Below are positions 13,464-23,776 of a stretch of 64,000 nt of DNA, piece after piece (positions within the stretch are counted from its first letter, which is position 1; each line of letters starts with the position of its first letter). Source of the DNA: Zychaea mexicana (Eukaryota > Mucoromycota > Mucoromycetes > Mucorales > Lichtheimiaceae); assembly GCF_025766255.1 (NCBI RefSeq), contig NW_026516679.1, positions 496,001 to 560,000 on the forward strand, in the 5' to 3' direction. A model generated the notes under the pieces. It ran no database searches. It was not told the origin of the DNA and saw only the letters and a list, made by a program, of their open reading frames with translations. The position numbers were made by a program, and so were the translations under genes.

Positions 13464-13550
13464 GGCTGTTGTTGTTGATCAATGAAGATAAAGTAAACGA
13501 GTCAGAGAGAAAGATGGGGCGAAAAGACGAGGTGAACAATGAGAGGGTGC

Positions 13551-13562
13551 CCTTTATATAAT
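13551..13562 (-). promoter_or_regulatory. TATA box of the small CxxC gene
   Basis: On the minus strand the sequence reads ATTATATAAAGG, a near-consensus TATA element about 90 nt before the ATG at 13463. Confidence 0.55.
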
Positions 13563-13900
13563 TGAATTTTCCCCGTCTTTTCTATAAAGGGTAAATTGCC
13601 CATCCACCAAATTCGATCAGCTTCCAACAATACGGCCCCATCTGCTCGATTTGGTTTGGACCGGTTAAACTCCCCCCCCCGCCTTCTGAACTGGGCCAAG
13701 AGAAAAGCCCTTGTCTTTTCGCCAAGCAATTGTCACATTGTTTTTTAGCACGCATGAATGCATGGAAGCGTCAGTATATAGTAGTATACCGCCCAGTATT
13801 ATATAAGTTCGCGTCATAATGATCACCCCACAGCACTACTTTCTAGAGTCGGTACATAGTGATTACATTGTTATAATTATTATTATTATTATTGATTTTA

Positions 13901-15949
13901 TTAATCCTTGCGGCGTTTTCCGGTAACGCGTTCCTGACGTAATTCGGTGACCTCATATTGTACGTGTTCAAGAGCAGCCTCATTCTCGACAAGCTGGTGC
14001 CCATTGGCCCAGGGTCCATGATTACCCAAATAACTGTACGGATCGTATAATGGATGATGCTGCTGCTGCTGTTGTTGCTTACGAGACGCGCCTCGTCCAC
14101 GGTCAAGCCGTAATTTGCGTGTGATGCGGTTGTCACGAGCCCACCGGTGAAATCGCAACAAGTGTTGACGGCATCGGTCACCGAAAGCGACGTAAACGGG
14201 TTTACTGTCATAAATTACGATTATTATTATTATGATCGTTTGCATACGATATTTTAGCATTGATGAATCGGAAGCGGCCGATGTGATGATGCTCTCCGGG
14301 TCTTACCGTTTGGCTGCTGCGTGTGCAACTGCGTAATCGAGATCGGCTGTGACCACCACGCGAGATGCTTTGTCAATGATGCTTTGGTATATTTGCGCTC
14401 TTGTCAGGCTCGTTTCAGTATCAGCCATGGCATCCCAAATGGCAATAGAATCTGCCTGATGACTGCACATTTGCTTTATTGTTGTTTTGACCTAATTTGT
14501 AACGATTTCAGTATTTGTTATTGGCGCAATTGTTACCACTGTCTATCTGCTATTTTCTTGTCCTTCCATGGGCTTCTTTTTTAGTATAAAAAATGATTTA
14601 CCTCCGCAGTCGTTTTTTCTGTGAATACAACGACGATCTTTGCATGGAGTTTTTTGACCATACGCTATATGGAATAGCAAGGGCTCGTAAGCGCATGAAA
14701 GTTCTAGAACTGCTATTGTTCTTTTTCTATTGGATTCTATGCAAATCATATTTTTCTCTGTGTTACCTGCATGTTATCAGCCAAGGAGCTAGCATCTTCC
14801 GAGTACCATCGGCATTGAGGCGTATAGCCACCGATGATCACGGCTACCATATTGTGCGATGACGTCGTAGCACCATTACCACCAGCAAGAAATGATGCAG
14901 GTAGAATGGGTTGTAAATAGCGCTCATGGCCGTTTTCGAGATCTAATAATGGAACCTAGTATAAACACACATGCATGATTCTTTGAGTATTTATCCTTTT
15001 TCGACTCAAATGTGTGCTGTATAGGTTACCTGTGTGGCTATGCTATTCTTTTGTTTCGAGTAAAAAGGACCGAGTTTGGCTGGTTTAGAACACAAGGTTA
15101 GTGTATATCATGCCAACGTCGTGAACATAGAATACAACCGAGATAGAGAGATAGCGTACCGAGCTTTGCATCCATTTCATATTTTGGAAGAACAACCTGG
15201 TCAAAGTATAGAAATGGTATGTTTGGGTATCCAACGTACACTACACATAAACATTTGTTGTGTCAGAACCCTCAGTCCCCCATCACCGTCATCATCACCA
15301 CGATACGTTTGTTTGTTTGCACTCTCTTTCACACCAAAAAGATCTATTCTGCTTTACCTGAATACGTAGTAGGGTTGTTCTTGGATACGCTTAAACATGC
15401 AGGTACAGCATCGGGTGCACTGCAAATGACGAAATCCGGCTTTGAATCTCCCCATTCTCCTTCCTTCAGAGTCAAATACCAAGGTGCTTTGCGATTATCT
15501 GTGATGTTGATATTGAGGAAATATTGGTAAAAATGCCCCCACTTTGATAGCTAGAATATCCAACAACAACAACAACAACAACAGCACTTGCCTTGTCTTC
15601 GTTGTAAAAACCAATCCACCAAATACTTTTGAACAATCGGTGGGAAAACCTGTAGTCCTATTATAGTCACCCTTCGTATCTGAGTATGTCACATCTCCCT
15701 TGGTAACTGGACGAACGTGATTTTTTTATTACCTTTGTTGACAGCTACAGTTTTAAGTTCGACATGACCTAATCGTTTACCGAGTGCCATGCCGGACAAT
15801 GTCGACTGAATGCCACCGTCGGTCAAGACCCATACCGGACGATCGTTCACTGCTTTTGCTGCTGTGGTTGCAAATAAACGTATGCGATGGGTTAGCAAGG
15901 TGGATCGACGTGGACGAAGTATGCTGCTGATTCGTGCGTTGGCGATCAT
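13901..15949 (-). CDS. ELM1-like mitochondrial fission protein (DUF1022 family)
   Basis: About nine exons on the minus strand. The ATG at 15949-15947 opens a basic, Arg-rich presequence (MIANARISSILRPRRSTL), then RPVWVLTDGGIQSTL, the family's VxTDG entry motif. Further exons encode PDFVICSAPDAVPACLSVSK, PFLYFDQVVLPKYEMD, MVAVIIGGYTPQCRW (the IGG...RW motif), KKLHAKIVVVFTEKTT, DKASRVVVTADLDYAVAHAA and KPVYVAFGDRCRQHLLRFHR. The order matches plant ELM1 (GRDT/ VVTAD / GKPVYV). The last exons, 14478-14307 and 14204-13901, join in phase; exon 14955-14767 is also clean. The joins between exons 1, 2 and 3 (about 15,750-15,550) could not all be made phase-consistent, so that part of the model is open. 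Known: Arabidopsis ELM1 recruits the dynamin DRP3A to mitochondria. The role in fungi is not established. A CAG run gives a polyQ near the C-terminus. Confidence 0.7.
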
Positions 15950-16538
15950 ATTGTTGACAACCGCAAAAAAATGTGTTTGTTTTACGACTTCAAAATCCGA
16001 AGGCGCTACAATAAGCAAGCTGCCCTGAAATAGGCTGACTTTAAGCTTCTGCTACATGAACGTACAGAGTTGATTCGCATGGAATAATCTGACAGTAAGA
16101 TGGATACATCGGCTTCACTCCACATCACCTATGTATTGGCTGTGCAATCTTTTATAATGCTATTTGAATCAGGACACTGCTGGGGGTGGCAGTCGTCGTT
16201 TTACGCCCGGAAAGGGATGGATGTGTAGACGCGCTCCAATAGGATAGCTGGCCCTTTTGAAGGATGATAAAGTAAATCCAGTGTGGTAGTATCATCTCAT
16301 TAGATCCCTGTTCACAAGGCACGGTGAAACTTGGTTTCGAGGGAAACAATCATGCGATAACAGCTCATACTATTTGTGAGCCTGCTTCCACGTGTCCAAG
16401 ATTTTTGATTGGTGGGATGCGCATATACTACGTATGTCGCAGTGAAATAAAAAAAAGCAGGCCAAGCACGTCGGCCGAGCCAAGCATTTCTTTCTTCTTT
16501 CCCTTTCCAACTTACCCGCACACTTGGTTGAAAGAAAA
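15950..16538. other. divergent intergenic region
   Basis: About 590 bp between the ELM1-like gene (-) and the BAP31-like gene (+), which are transcribed away from each other, so it must hold both promoters. I see no strong TATA box on either strand. Confidence 0.45.
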
Positions 16539-17829
16539 ATGACCATTTACTATACGCTCACTTTTGGAATCTTGGTCACTGAGGTATGTTTGACTTGCTT
16601 GACCACTCGCTTTCCCTCTTCTCAACTAACACTAACCGAGATTTCAAAACTATGTTAGATGATCATTTTCTGTATTCTGGTGGTATGCTTTTTTTTCTAT
16701 TATTCCACGCGTTCCTTTTTTGTTGGGACCTGTAGCTGGCATTGCGAAAAGAAAAGTGATTTAACTCACAGACACTACGTGAATTCTTACCGTTTGTAGC
16801 TTCCACTCCCCTCACATTGGCGTCGAGCCATGCTCAAGTTTGCCTCGACTTCTCCTGCTGTAAGTTTACATTCTTCTCCAAATTGTGCTTTTCCTTTCGT
16901 TTAAATGTTTACGTGTATATTATTGTACATAGGTCGGCAAAGCTCTCCACGTTCTCAAAATTATCTTTGCGTAAGTTTATAGTTTATGCAGTTTTTGTCC
17001 ATAGTGAGCTGTTTACTTGTTAGAGTACTCACAGTGAAATCATATGGTTCTATAGATTCATTTTTGTTTTGTTCATTGGTATGGGAAAAAAAAGAGGTTC
17101 TTTTTTCTGCGTTAATCGCAACCGATGATGATGGCAAGGTGGAAGTATGACGTTGGAGCTTAACTGATATGCAAATTACTTTTTATGTGTGGGTGCTGCA
17201 GATACCATCAACCGACTGCAGCGCATTGATTCTTCGGAAGGTGAAGGAGGAGAACAACGCCAGCACTACGACTACAGCTACGAAGCAAACAACAAGGCCA
17301 AAAAGTTTTACGCTCAACGCAACTTGTATCTCACTGGTTTCACGCTCTTCCTGTCATTGTAAGTGTGTAACAAGGAAGGGGAGGATCTGAAACTTGTCAT
17401 TTTTTCTCGGATACTAAAGGTTCGACCATAGAATCCTTGAACGCACCAGTACTTTGGTATTCCAAGTCCTGAAGCGTGAGGAAGAACTCGAGAATTTGAA
17501 GAAGGAGGTAATGGCATGGGAAAAAAAGGCAAACTTAACTAGTGTTTATACACGTTTTGAACGAACAATGTAAACTGAGATTATCGTCATAGACCCAATC
17601 GACCACGCAGGGTCACCAAGAATTCATTGACAAGGAAGACATGTACAAGAAGGAGATTACTTCGCTCAACACTGACTTAAAACAACTCAAGCAGCAGGAA
17701 CGTGACTTTGAGACGCTCAAGAAGCAGGTGGCACAGCAAGCCGTCGAATACAATCGGTTGGCTGATGAACGCAATGCATTGGAGCGTGCTGCGACTGGCG
17801 AGAAGAATGAAGTCAAGAAGGATATCTAA
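16539..17829 (+). CDS. BAP31/Yet3-like ER membrane protein
   Basis: Eight small exons (16539-16583, 16659-16682, 16800-16859, 16933-16970, 17056-17078, 17202-17358, 17420-17507, 17593-17829) join in phase to 223 residues. Three membrane segments are visible: residues 2-25 (MTIYYTLTFGILVTEM), about 45-62 (LKIIFAFIFVLFID) and about 105-122 (NLYLTGFTLFLSL). The loop motif LPLHWRR-type reads LPSHWRRAMLKF. The C-terminal 90 residues are a charged coiled coil ending KKDI, a dilysine ER-retrieval signal. Known of the family: an ER chaperone/sorting factor for membrane proteins. Exon 7 has two in-frame acceptors 12 nt apart (exon start 17420 or 17432), so two isoforms of 223 and 219 residues are possible. 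Confidence 0.88.
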
Positions 17830-18101
17830 AGGAGTGTCATCAATCAACCACCACCACCACCACATCATTTATTGCAAACCACAAGATAAAATATATCCCC
17901 CAAAAACACACACTTATCTGCTTATTTACCTGTCAAACAATCAGCAAAGAGTATTAAAAAAACAAATTGTTCTTTTCTTTATACATAAGAAAATTCAAAA
18001 AAGAAGAAAAGCAAGTGTACACATGAAAGGGTTGGAGAATGCAAGTTCGATAATAAAAGATGATGAAATGGTGGGAATATTGGGTTAAAAGACACAACAT
18101 A

Positions 18102-18490
18102 TTAGGCGACAGTGACGGTATTCCCCACTTCAAACGTTTCGCCACCGTCTTCGTCTGCAAATTCGTCTGGATCGTAAATCACTCGAATAATAAGGGAGCA
18201 AGAAGGACAACGAGCTACATCTTCACCGTCCTTTAAATCATCCTAATTGTTACAATCAATTAGAATACAATTGTTGTTTGTTGAGCTGTCATATAATGTA
18301 GCCTTACGATGCTGATCTCGAACTTGTCTCCGCATGGGCATGGGTAAGTATAGATCTGCTCGTCCTCGTCGAACTCCATGTCTTCAATCTCGATCTAAAT
18401 TACATGCATCGTTAGTGGTCGATCCAATTGAGTGTCATAAATTTGGTTTCCCAACAAAACAATGCATACCTCATCATAGAAGGACGTCAT
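18102..18490 (-). CDS. DPH3: diphthamide biosynthesis protein 3 (CSL zinc finger)
   Basis: Three exons on the minus strand (18490-18470, 18394-18308, 18242-18102) give 82 residues, the family's usual size. The DPH-type/CSL zinc finger is complete: [11 protein letters not shown] with Cys26 and Cys28, and [13 protein letters not shown] with Cys48 and Cys51. The start [18 protein letters not shown] and the acidic tail are typical. Known: Dph3 (Kti11) is the electron donor for the radical-SAM Dph1-Dph2 enzyme that starts diphthamide formation on eEF2, and it also serves Elongator-dependent tRNA modification. The gene is convergent with the BAP31-like gene, 270 bp between stops. Confidence 0.93.
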
Positions 18491-18754
18491 GTCGAACAAC
18501 GAGTAGCAAGGTAGAAACTGAGACAGAAAAAGAGCGAAAGAGAAAGGTAAAAGAAGGGCCCTTCCTGATTCAGAATATTAAAAAAAATTCAGATGTTTCT
18601 CATGTGGTTACAAAAAATGCCAGTGTACAATTGATTATACGGCTCAAGACTACTAGGTCTTTCTTTTAATATCGAGCTCATGTACAGGACAAAATGGTCT
18701 ATGGTAATTGATAAAGGCTTGTGTGTCGAGAAATGCAATGTCTATATGTATGGT

Positions 18755-19402
18755 CTATAATCTAGCATCAATGCGGTATTTTCCATGCGTTGAGGTATAA
18801 CATAAACGGTTGTCTTCCTTGTTGTAAACTCGAGTAAATACGCTGCCCACACTCTTGCCAACGTGTTGAACTTCACATTCGATTCGTGCAACTTGTCCTG
18901 GAGACATCCCGTTCAAATATGCTACAGATAACCCAGTCGAGACTCCTACGAATTGCCATTTATGTTTGCCTACATTATGTATGCCGTTAGCATGCTACTC
19001 GCAGTAGCCAAGGTACTAATTTCACCATTGTTATTGCTAAATTGTGCTTAATACCTTGATTTGTCAAGATTGCAAAACTACTGCATACATCAATCACCGT
19101 CGCTACACATCCACCATGAAAATTACCGATCCTAACAGCGCATATGTTCACACAACAGTGTGTTCAGTATTTTAACTTTCAAGTACAATAATGTAATATT
19201 GTTAGTATGCTACATACAGGTTGCAGTGCTTTTCCGCGATCTCGAACTCCCATGTAACTTTATTTGGCTCAGCTCCTACGAGCGTCAGTTCGTTTTGCAC
19301 TTGTTCCTGCCAAAGTTTGTTCTTTCGGCCGCGTTCCTCGTATTTCAATGCACTTTCGTAGAGGTCTGGAAAGCTCTTGGCAATTTCTGGATTGATTTTC
19401 AT
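18755..19402 (-). CDS. THEM2-like hotdog thioesterase, paralogue 1
   Basis: Three exons (19402-19218, 19131-19055, 18969-18755) give 158 residues. Exon 2 encodes the PaaI/THEM2 core NFHGGCVATVIDVCSSFAIL, with the HGG motif at 67-69 and the likely catalytic Asp at 76. Exon 3 encodes the second half of the hotdog fold (GQVARIECEVQHVGKSVG). Known of the family: hydrolysis of medium- or long-chain acyl-CoA; substrate here is unknown. Exon lengths 185 and 77 nt are identical to those of paralogue 2, 430 bp downstream in the window, so the pair arose by tandem duplication. The exon 1 donor CT/GTATGT was chosen because it alone keeps the conserved join. Confidence 0.85.
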
Positions 19403-19829
19403 CGTTTTTTTTAGTGTCGCTAAAAGGGCTGTAATAGGCTGATGGAAGGGGCGGCAAAAGGTTGACTTGTTAAACGATTGGAAGGAGAGAAAGAGAAGAC
19501 AGCTAATTTTCTATAAGAAGATGGGACACACGAAAGAAAAGAAGTCTAAAATCTCTGATGACAAAACTATTTTCCACGCATACACTTTGTGTGACCTGGA
19601 AAAAGGGGCGAGCGGTTGGTTGATATATATTTCTGTCAGCAAAAGCAGTTGGGTCAATATACTACTACATTTACACCATTTAAACAACGTAGATCCATTG
19701 GCAAACTCCACCTTTTTCCAACCATAGTTTTCCCAACCGAGATTTTCTGTTGTGTTTACTCCTTTTATAGAGAAAAAAAAAGAAAAAGCGATTCTAGTAA
19801 TATTAAAAGCGAAAAGAAAGGTGGACGAT

Positions 19830-20473
19830 TTACAATCTCGAATCAATGGAGTACTTGGTATGTGATCCAGAGTAACAGAGCTTGCCCTGGTCATTGTAGA
19901 CCTTGGTATATATGTTGGCCAACGATTTACCCACTCGTTGGACCTCGCATTCAAGACGGGCAGTTTGACCGGCAGCGATACCGCTCATATAGGATACCGC
20001 CAAGTCGGTCGATACGCCAATGAGTTTCCAGCCGCCTTTGCCTATGTTTAGCCGATGTAATACGCGTTCGTGAGTTATCACGATGAAATAGTTTTGAGTA
20101 AAGAATATAGTACCTTCATATGTCAGGATGGCGAAGCTGCTGCAAATGTCAATGATCGTTGCTACGCATCCACCGTGGATGTTACCTAGCCTACACGGAT
20201 AGTACACATTAAGAGTGTCAGCGATAAAAATGCGCGCCTATGTATACCGCGAAGGGAAGCGGTTCACAGCATATAAAATTATACGTACTGGTTACAGTGC
20301 TTTTCAGTAACGTTAAAATTCCAGATCAATTTATTCGGCAAAGCTTCGACGATCTCCAACTCGGCATGGACCTTATCCTCCCAGAACACCGTTTTTTCCA
20401 TCCTTCTTGAATACCATTGTACCATCTCTTCCAGGGCAGGGTACTTTTGAGCAGCTTCGGTACTGATCTTCAT
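19830..20473 (-). CDS. THEM2-like hotdog thioesterase, paralogue 2
   Basis: Three exons (20473-20289, 20190-20114, 20041-19830) give 157 residues. The core reads NIHGGCVATIIDICSSFAIL, with HGG at 67-69 and Asp76. The second half reads LAVSYMSGIAAGQTARLECE and VQRVGKSLANIYTKVY, as expected for THEM2/ACOT13-type hotdog enzymes that work as homotetramers on acyl-CoA. Start MKISTEAAQKYP lines up with MKINPEIAKSFP of paralogue 1. The gene lies between paralogue 1 and a decayed third copy in the same orientation, each with its own upstream AT-rich spacer. Confidence 0.86.
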
Positions 20474-20849
20474 TTTCTGTTACTTGTATGCGGGTAAAAA
20501 ATTGAATAAAAGAAGACCGAACTATCTAGTCTGTGGTATTTTGTCAAAAAAAAAAGAAAGAGAGTGATACGAGGAAAAGGAACAATTCGAATGACAAAGT
20601 CAGTTTCGCACATGAAATCCTATTGTGAACCCCACACAAACCATTTACACCGCCGCCCTAAATAACCTAATTCAAAAAAACAGCCTATTATATTTATAGC
20701 CCGCAAGCATGATTATGGTCAACCGCCATTGCTCCTGCTAGTTGGACATGCTAATGTTGTTTTTATATATGCCTATATATTACGTTTGTAACGCTAACAG
20801 CATCCAGCTCATATAAAAATAAAAAACAATCAACGATATAAAGTTTCAG

Positions 20850-21595
20850 GTCAACAATCTTGAAGTTTGCTCTCCATCATTCCACTAGCGACAGTGGACC
20901 CAGAACAGCAAAGATGTTTGTTCTTTGCATCATGTGATTTTGTGCCAACAAATGCTGTCGTCCTTCCCAATTTTCTGAAGCTCGCATTCGATCCTTGCAG
21001 TTTCCCGATACCAATTCCATCAATACAGCTCAAAAAGATGTATGTTTGTAGCCCAGGTACTTTCGATGGATCTTCACCTAACAAATACACCATTTTTGGC
21101 GTGACAATTCGGTTATTGGCGCTACTGTAATAACGCTGGTATGTATACGTTAGGGTAATACGGCTCAACCATTTATTTTCAAAGTAGTATCTTGGTATCA
21201 GAAGATGCATTCTGCGACCTAGATTACATATAACATGTCCCTGGTGTTATGCCACGTGCAAGCGCGCCACAACAACTGATCAGTGCTGCCACAAAACCGC
21301 TCGGTAACTTCTCTGTACAAGTATTATATATTAGCTTTTTGAACAGAAAATAAACTACTGTCAGTGATAATAAGAACTAGATAATTGTACTTAAAAGTTA
21401 TGTACAGTGTCTTTGTTGAATATTGCACTCAAAAATGATCTTGTGTTTTCCCGGAACAAACCCCACAAATTTCAGGTCATCAGCAATATTTTCCTCCCTT
21501 AGGATCTCTCCATGTTTTGGTATCTTGCATCTGAATTCTTTGACGTATTTACTAAGTGTTGAGTACCTATCGGCAACTACCAGCGGTAATTTCAT
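20850..21595 (-). pseudogene. decayed third THEM2-like thioesterase copy
   Basis: Exon 1 (ATG at 21595) is open for about 62 codons and aligns with exon 1 of the two neighbours (MKLPLVVADRYSTLSKYVKE; ...FECNIQQRHC). The exon 2 equivalent, near 21,240-21,315, reads LPSGFVAALISCCGALARG. The HGG motif and the catalytic Asp are gone. The exon 3 equivalent, about 20,880-21,030, still shows ETARIECELQKIGKD but is interrupted by at least three stops in that frame. So a once active tandem copy has lost its active site and frame. A truncated protein from exon 1 alone is possible but unlikely to be functional. Confidence 0.75.
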
Positions 21596-21599
21596 TATT

Positions 21600-22460
21600 T
21601 ATCAAAGAATAATGTAGTTTTTGAATAATTTCTGACGGGTTTTTATATCCTCCGTACGATTATGTGCGAATACAGTGTCTCATTTTAAAAGGGTAGAAAC
21701 GAAAAGGGATATTCTAGTCATAGGTTTCTACTAGGATACATACGTTCGAAGGCTACCAAGCTTAACGCAGACTGCAGTCAAGTACCAAGCCCGCTTACCG
21801 CTTTTCCCTGCGATCCAAACAGAAGAAAAGGATATGGATGGTGTTCTCTTTTGGACGTTGCCTTGACTTGATAGTGCGTATAGATACTTTGGAAACTCAG
21901 GATGACTATAACTGTTATAACTCGAACAGATTACTAGTATTACTTTCAAGTAAAAAAGCAGTAAATTTGCTCCAAAAGACCATGAGTATACATATAATAT
22001 CGGGGACCACTGTATTAGGCTCCAACTGATGATGCTGTTGGACTCACCAATACTTTGACAACTCTATATGATACGCATGATTACATTATTTTCTCAAACT
22101 GTTTTGTTAGAAGAGTCATACACAAAGCCTCTCTTTTCGTATGATAGCAAAGCACACACTCTTATTTTATCTCAACATTCATGCAATGGTGCTTTCCGTA
22201 GCAGTGGTATCATACCGACTTTTGAATCAAAGGTGTATATAAATATAGAACTCAAAATATAGCATGTTACTGACTGATCAAGGAATAAACCCGATGTACT
22301 GCTGTAAGTGGCTTTTTGCTATTGTTGCTAAGCTAACAGAAAACATGTACACAAAATGTATGATATGCATATAAAAAAGGTCTCAAAAACATTATTTAAA
22401 CAGCTGCTCTTAATCTTCTTTCCATTCACGTTTCTATACAATCATCTACGATCACAAAGA
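21600..22460. other. intergenic region, no gene recognised
   Basis: AT-rich spacer. Open stretches on both strands are short and have no recognisable protein features. Confidence 0.45.
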
Positions 22461-23026
22461 ATGCTCAAAAGAAACATGGCGAAGTTCGTATCGATCTTAC
22501 TACTTGCTACGTACATCTTCTGCTTAAATGCGATCGGTGCACTGGCAACACTGTTTTTATCGCCAACCCAATATGAACAATGGGAAACAGGTCAGTAAAT
22601 AAATTCAATATCATTCTACCCAATTGACGGTTAGCGTAAATAGCACACATTCACACTCTGTATTCTTTTGTTTTATTGACAACAATAGGGAGTAAGGTCC
22701 GCATTCATCTTAAAGGTGGAAGCGCCTCTTCTGCAGATCTTCAACTCGTCGATACAGGAGGTTTCTTTGTCAAAAACCTCGGGTTCCTCGCAAAAGATTT
22801 TGAATACAAGGATGAACAAGTTTTCGAGTTTGTTGTTTGGGACGAGCTTCCTTCAGGAAATACCTACCAGTTGGCATTTCATCCAAAACTTGACAGCGGC
22901 AAGGCAACAACGGCGTTCTCTCAGCCATTTAGCATTGTCAATAAGAATGACAAAATGAAGATGCTCAACAGCGGAAAATGGATGAAGGATACTTTTTCGT
23001 CGCTAGTACTGGTAGTGAAGCCATGA
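22461..23026 (+). CDS. small secreted protein, Kre9/KNH-like domain
   Basis: Two exons (22461-22590, 22689-23026) with a GT-AG intron give 155 residues. The N-terminus MLKRNMAKFVSILLLATYIF, followed by CLNAIGALATLF, is a signal peptide. An alternative start is the ATG at 22476, which shortens the leader by five residues. After cleavage the mature part reads QYEQWETGSKVRIHLKGG, VDTGGFFVKNLG, FVVWDELPSGNTYQLAFHP and FSQPFSIV. This fits the Ser/Thr-rich GPI-anchored (Kre9/KNH) domain: W..G, then a V-W-x-x-P-x-G-x-x-Y element, then S-x-x-F. No GPI signal is visible at the C-terminus (SSLVLVVKP). Family members act at the cell surface; the role here is inference. Confidence 0.55.
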
Positions 23027-23776
23027 AATATAAAAATAACTAACGTAATACACGAATGTTTCCTTACAATTTTTGTGTTTTTACATATACATTTACTTTT
23101 GGTTTGTTGGAAACAGGCGTTTATTTGTATTGATCTATTAATATTTACTACAATGAGCATATGTAAACATTGAGTCTGCTAAATAAAGATAAAGGTTTAT
23201 ACTAAAAGGGGCTAGGATGCATAAAGTAAGTTATGTAGCGTTTAATGCAAATCCTTCGTAAGTTTACTCTTCAGTTACGCATCCTTGTTTTTTATCCAGT
23301 AGTTTGGGGGCGCAGCAAGGTCCAATTATTTTTAGTGTTGCAGTAGCAGTTCGAAACGCACTTCACTGTTGTTCTTATAGCAAAAGTACTATCCTTGACC
23401 AAGAGCACCTAACTACCATAATCCTGCATCGTTTCTGTTGTCGTTTCATATGATACGAGATAAAAAGACTGGAACCGTATGCTGCAAGGCTTAGATTTTC
23501 TATGGGCGTTTCCTGCATACGTGGACTGAGCGATATATAAGAGAGTCTAGTATACTTGATATTCGGCAGATCCAGGCCTTCTTCACCTTCATATCAGAAC
23601 ACCCAGCTATTCTTCCCTTTTCTTTTGAAAATTTGCGAATCACTGATAACGCAATATACTTTAATCATGACACGTAGTGAGATAAAATAAGGAAATAGGG
23701 GAGGGGGAGGGAAAAGATAATATAATGCTATACTCTATAGATAAATTCCGAGGAAAGGGATATATGGCGCGCGTGC
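23027..23776. other. intergenic region, no gene recognised
   Basis: About 750 bp between convergent genes, AT-rich, including 3' UTRs. A G-rich stretch lies at 23698-23713. Nothing else is seen. Confidence 0.45.
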